Shown here: positions 34,001-34,642 of the stretch, in pieces
Layout of the letters: each line of letters opens with the position of its first letter
How positions within the stretch are numbered: the first letter of the stretch is position 1
Source of the DNA: Acidimicrobiia bacterium
GTDB taxonomy: Bacteria > Actinomycetota > Acidimicrobiia > Spongiisociales > UBA5794
Assembly: GCA_030066755.1 (NCBI GenBank)
Contig: JASJAX010000032.1
Coordinates: 1-34,642 of the forward strand
Reading direction: 5' to 3'
Length of the DNA: 34,642 nucleotides
Translations under genes and position numbers: made by a program
The notes under the pieces: generated by a model
The model's database searches: none
Seen by the model: the letters and a program-made list of their open reading frames with translations, nothing else
What the model was told of the DNA's origin: nothing

Positions 34001-34642
34001 AGCGGTGATCGTGACTGTGTGGGGCGACGTCGCTGCAGCGTCATAGGCGATCGTGCCGGTGATTTGCCCCGTTCCAGAGTTGATGGAGAGGCCATTGGGG
34101 AGGCCGACTGCAGACCACGTGGTCGTGTTGGCCGGAACATCCGGATCGCTCGCCGTCACGGTGAGGAGCACGGAGTCACCTTCGGCATTGGTCTGGTTGC
34201 CCGGGTTGGTGATCACGGGCGGCAGATTCGCCTCGGCAACAGTCACGGTGATCGTTTCTGCGTCGGTGAGGGTGGAGGGACTGTCGTCACTGACGATGAC
34301 GTCGAACGTGTAGACGCCCGGGCCCTGAGTCTCGGTTGGCGTCCACGTGAAGACGCCTCCGGCGGAGATGGCTGCACCGGTCGGTTCGCCGTTGAGGCCG
34401 AAGGTCAAGCCGTCGCCGAGGTCTGGATCGGAGCCGGTGGCGGTGAAGCTGAGCGGCAGAGTCTCGTCGACGAGCTGATTGCCGATTGGGTCGAGCACCG
34501 GAGGGTCCTCGGCGGATGTCACGGTGATAGTGGCGGTGGCGGTGGTGGAGAAGTCGCTGCCGTCGTAGGCCCGGTAGGTGAACGTGTCGGTGCCGTTGAA
34601 GTCCGCAGCGGGGGTGTAGTCGAAGGACCCGTCCGGGTTGAG
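31067..34642 (-). CDS. giant multidomain surface protein B, C-terminal part
   Basis: The frame is open to the window edge, so 1191 residues are visible and the start lies outside. The visible part has about ten Ig/cadherin-like and tandem-95 repeats with motifs such as TFTWTPTE, VLTNDSDPDGD and NRAPIAVDD. These are followed by a membrane helix (ALELPLFLLLVMLLAMYIIG) and a ~220-residue inside tail. It is collinear with the last ~3.5 kb of giant A, domain for domain, with the tail clearly paralogous (GLVVALGGGVIRYTKDEVL, WLVFFEYVHDKPYVVGLG). The window stops inside a LNPDGSFDYTP domain that also matches giant A. It is upstream of the kinase on the same strand, and a common transcript is likely. 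Confidence 0.85.
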   Translation of the reverse strand, partial: LNPDGSFDYTPAADFNGTDTFTYRAYDGSDFSTTATATITVTSAEDPPVLDPIGNQLVDETLPLSFTATGSDPDLGDGLTFGLNGEPTGAAISAGGVFTWTPTETQGPGVYTFDVIVSDDSPSTLTDAETITVTVAEANLPPVITNPGNQTNAEGDSVLLTVTASDPDVPANTTTWSAVGLPNGLSINSGTGQITGTIAYDAAATSPHTVTITATDDGTPSRQDMESFTWIVSDINRGPIALPDTAVTNEDTAILIDVLTNDSDPDGDPLTVVTMSTPANGTVTTNGTTVTYTPGANWFGTDSFNVTVTDGLEFSSAAVTVTVAAVNDPPVLAPIGNQAVVEGSALVFTATASDVDGGDSLTYRLVGAPAGTVINSSTGAFAWTPTEAQGPATYTFEIAVDDDGVPVRSDSETITIAVTEVNTGPVIDPITDITAVEETLIVFTATATDVDLPIEPITFTLAGSPNGASIDPATGAFSWTPDEAQGPGVYTFDVRASDPDGASSTTTVTITVAEANRNPVLAGLADQVNAEGDGISVLVTAVDGDLPGNSLRWTAVGLPAGLSIDSTTGRITGVVAVGTVGSYATRVTVTDGAGGLAETSFSWTVIPGVFNSAPVAVDDSYTIFWGDPLVVGAPGVLRNDTDTEGHTMKARIRTWPENGTLSLESDGSFVYVADGAYSPTAQFTYDAVDERGAATTATVTITITNRAPIAVDDVYEIYEDATVPLTPLLNDADPDGDELRIVQLEASDGAATLLDGGIVRYQPPEGFAGVASIRYTIQDPGGQEATATITITVIEVNDPPVANPDRRSFDDHGEHAVNVLKNDSDAEGNRITIWSIEHPAHGTARILGGTQIAYDPDNGFVGADTILYTITDGNGGYASAELTIVITDAVLGVAIERGNQLGIPDVPNPVLSQAAEQTAASVAAQRQPVVVATVELMTAAFFQTVNALELPLFLLLVMLLAMYIIGKATHTPFLGGSRRRTYAAVLLGREDTLEVRPEPLAHAPVIYRDLPAVGGIDVTGRSQVSDGLKWLQIETPAGNGWVPAVHLLEERDLEFFMNDDRPVELLSKLASGFDGKSSLSRVISPRGLVVALGGGVIRYTKDEVLALASGSSDDGGLSMFRREISEPYLSAFRATPYVSPRNPHSSTALLPIECRNFLYLTLEPDAAGRPWLVFFEYVHDKPYVVGLGIDR

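Overview
The window is high-GC DNA with frequent GTG starts, a DUF3566 protein, cobalamin-riboswitch-controlled B12 uptake and a giant, aspartate-rich surface protein. Together these suggest an actinobacterium, probably an Acidimicrobiia/Ilumatobacter-like lineage. That placement is inference from gene content; no rRNA or other taxonomic marker is present. The first ~60 bases are almost pure G/C homopolymer runs and look like a low-quality contig edge.

Left part (1-10 kb), ordinary genome. A small membrane protein of the DUF3566 family (454-969, +) converges on a minus-strand group: a 44-residue membrane peptide, a Rossmann-like protein and an NHLRC2-like thioredoxin/NHL-propeller lipoprotein. 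Divergent from that group is a cobalamin riboswitch followed by a tightly coupled btuF-btuC-btuD-type B12 ABC transporter. Then come a VIT1/CCC1-type transporter, a stand-alone cyclic-nucleotide-binding domain protein and an acyl-CoA dehydrogenase. The intergenic gaps carry short 7-bp tandem repeats whose units share a CTGR core, and a triple 38-bp hairpin repeat.

Right part (10-34.6 kb), all on the minus strand, is one locus read right to left: giant protein B (only its last ~1190 residues are in the window), a membrane histidine kinase, then giant protein A (about 6450 residues, 19.35 kb). The kinase stop codon overlaps the start of giant A by 8 bases, so the two are probably translationally coupled. 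Giant A has an N-terminal hydrophobic segment and a mosaic ectodomain: CSLREC/beta-helix modules, a LamG-like region, SdrD-B-like domains, two thrombospondin-3-like blocks, 2x6 FG-GAP repeats, PKD, a propeller, and many cadherin/Ig-like and tandem-95 repeats. It ends in a transmembrane helix and a ~220-residue probably cytosolic tail with an SH3-like stretch. Giant B ends in the same tandem repeats, helix and tail, in the same order.

The most interesting candidate system is this operon. Two giant surface proteins that share a conserved inside tail flank, and are coupled to, a sensor kinase with no response regulator nearby. This could be a contact- or matrix-sensing device; the function is inference, while the architecture is visible in the sequence.
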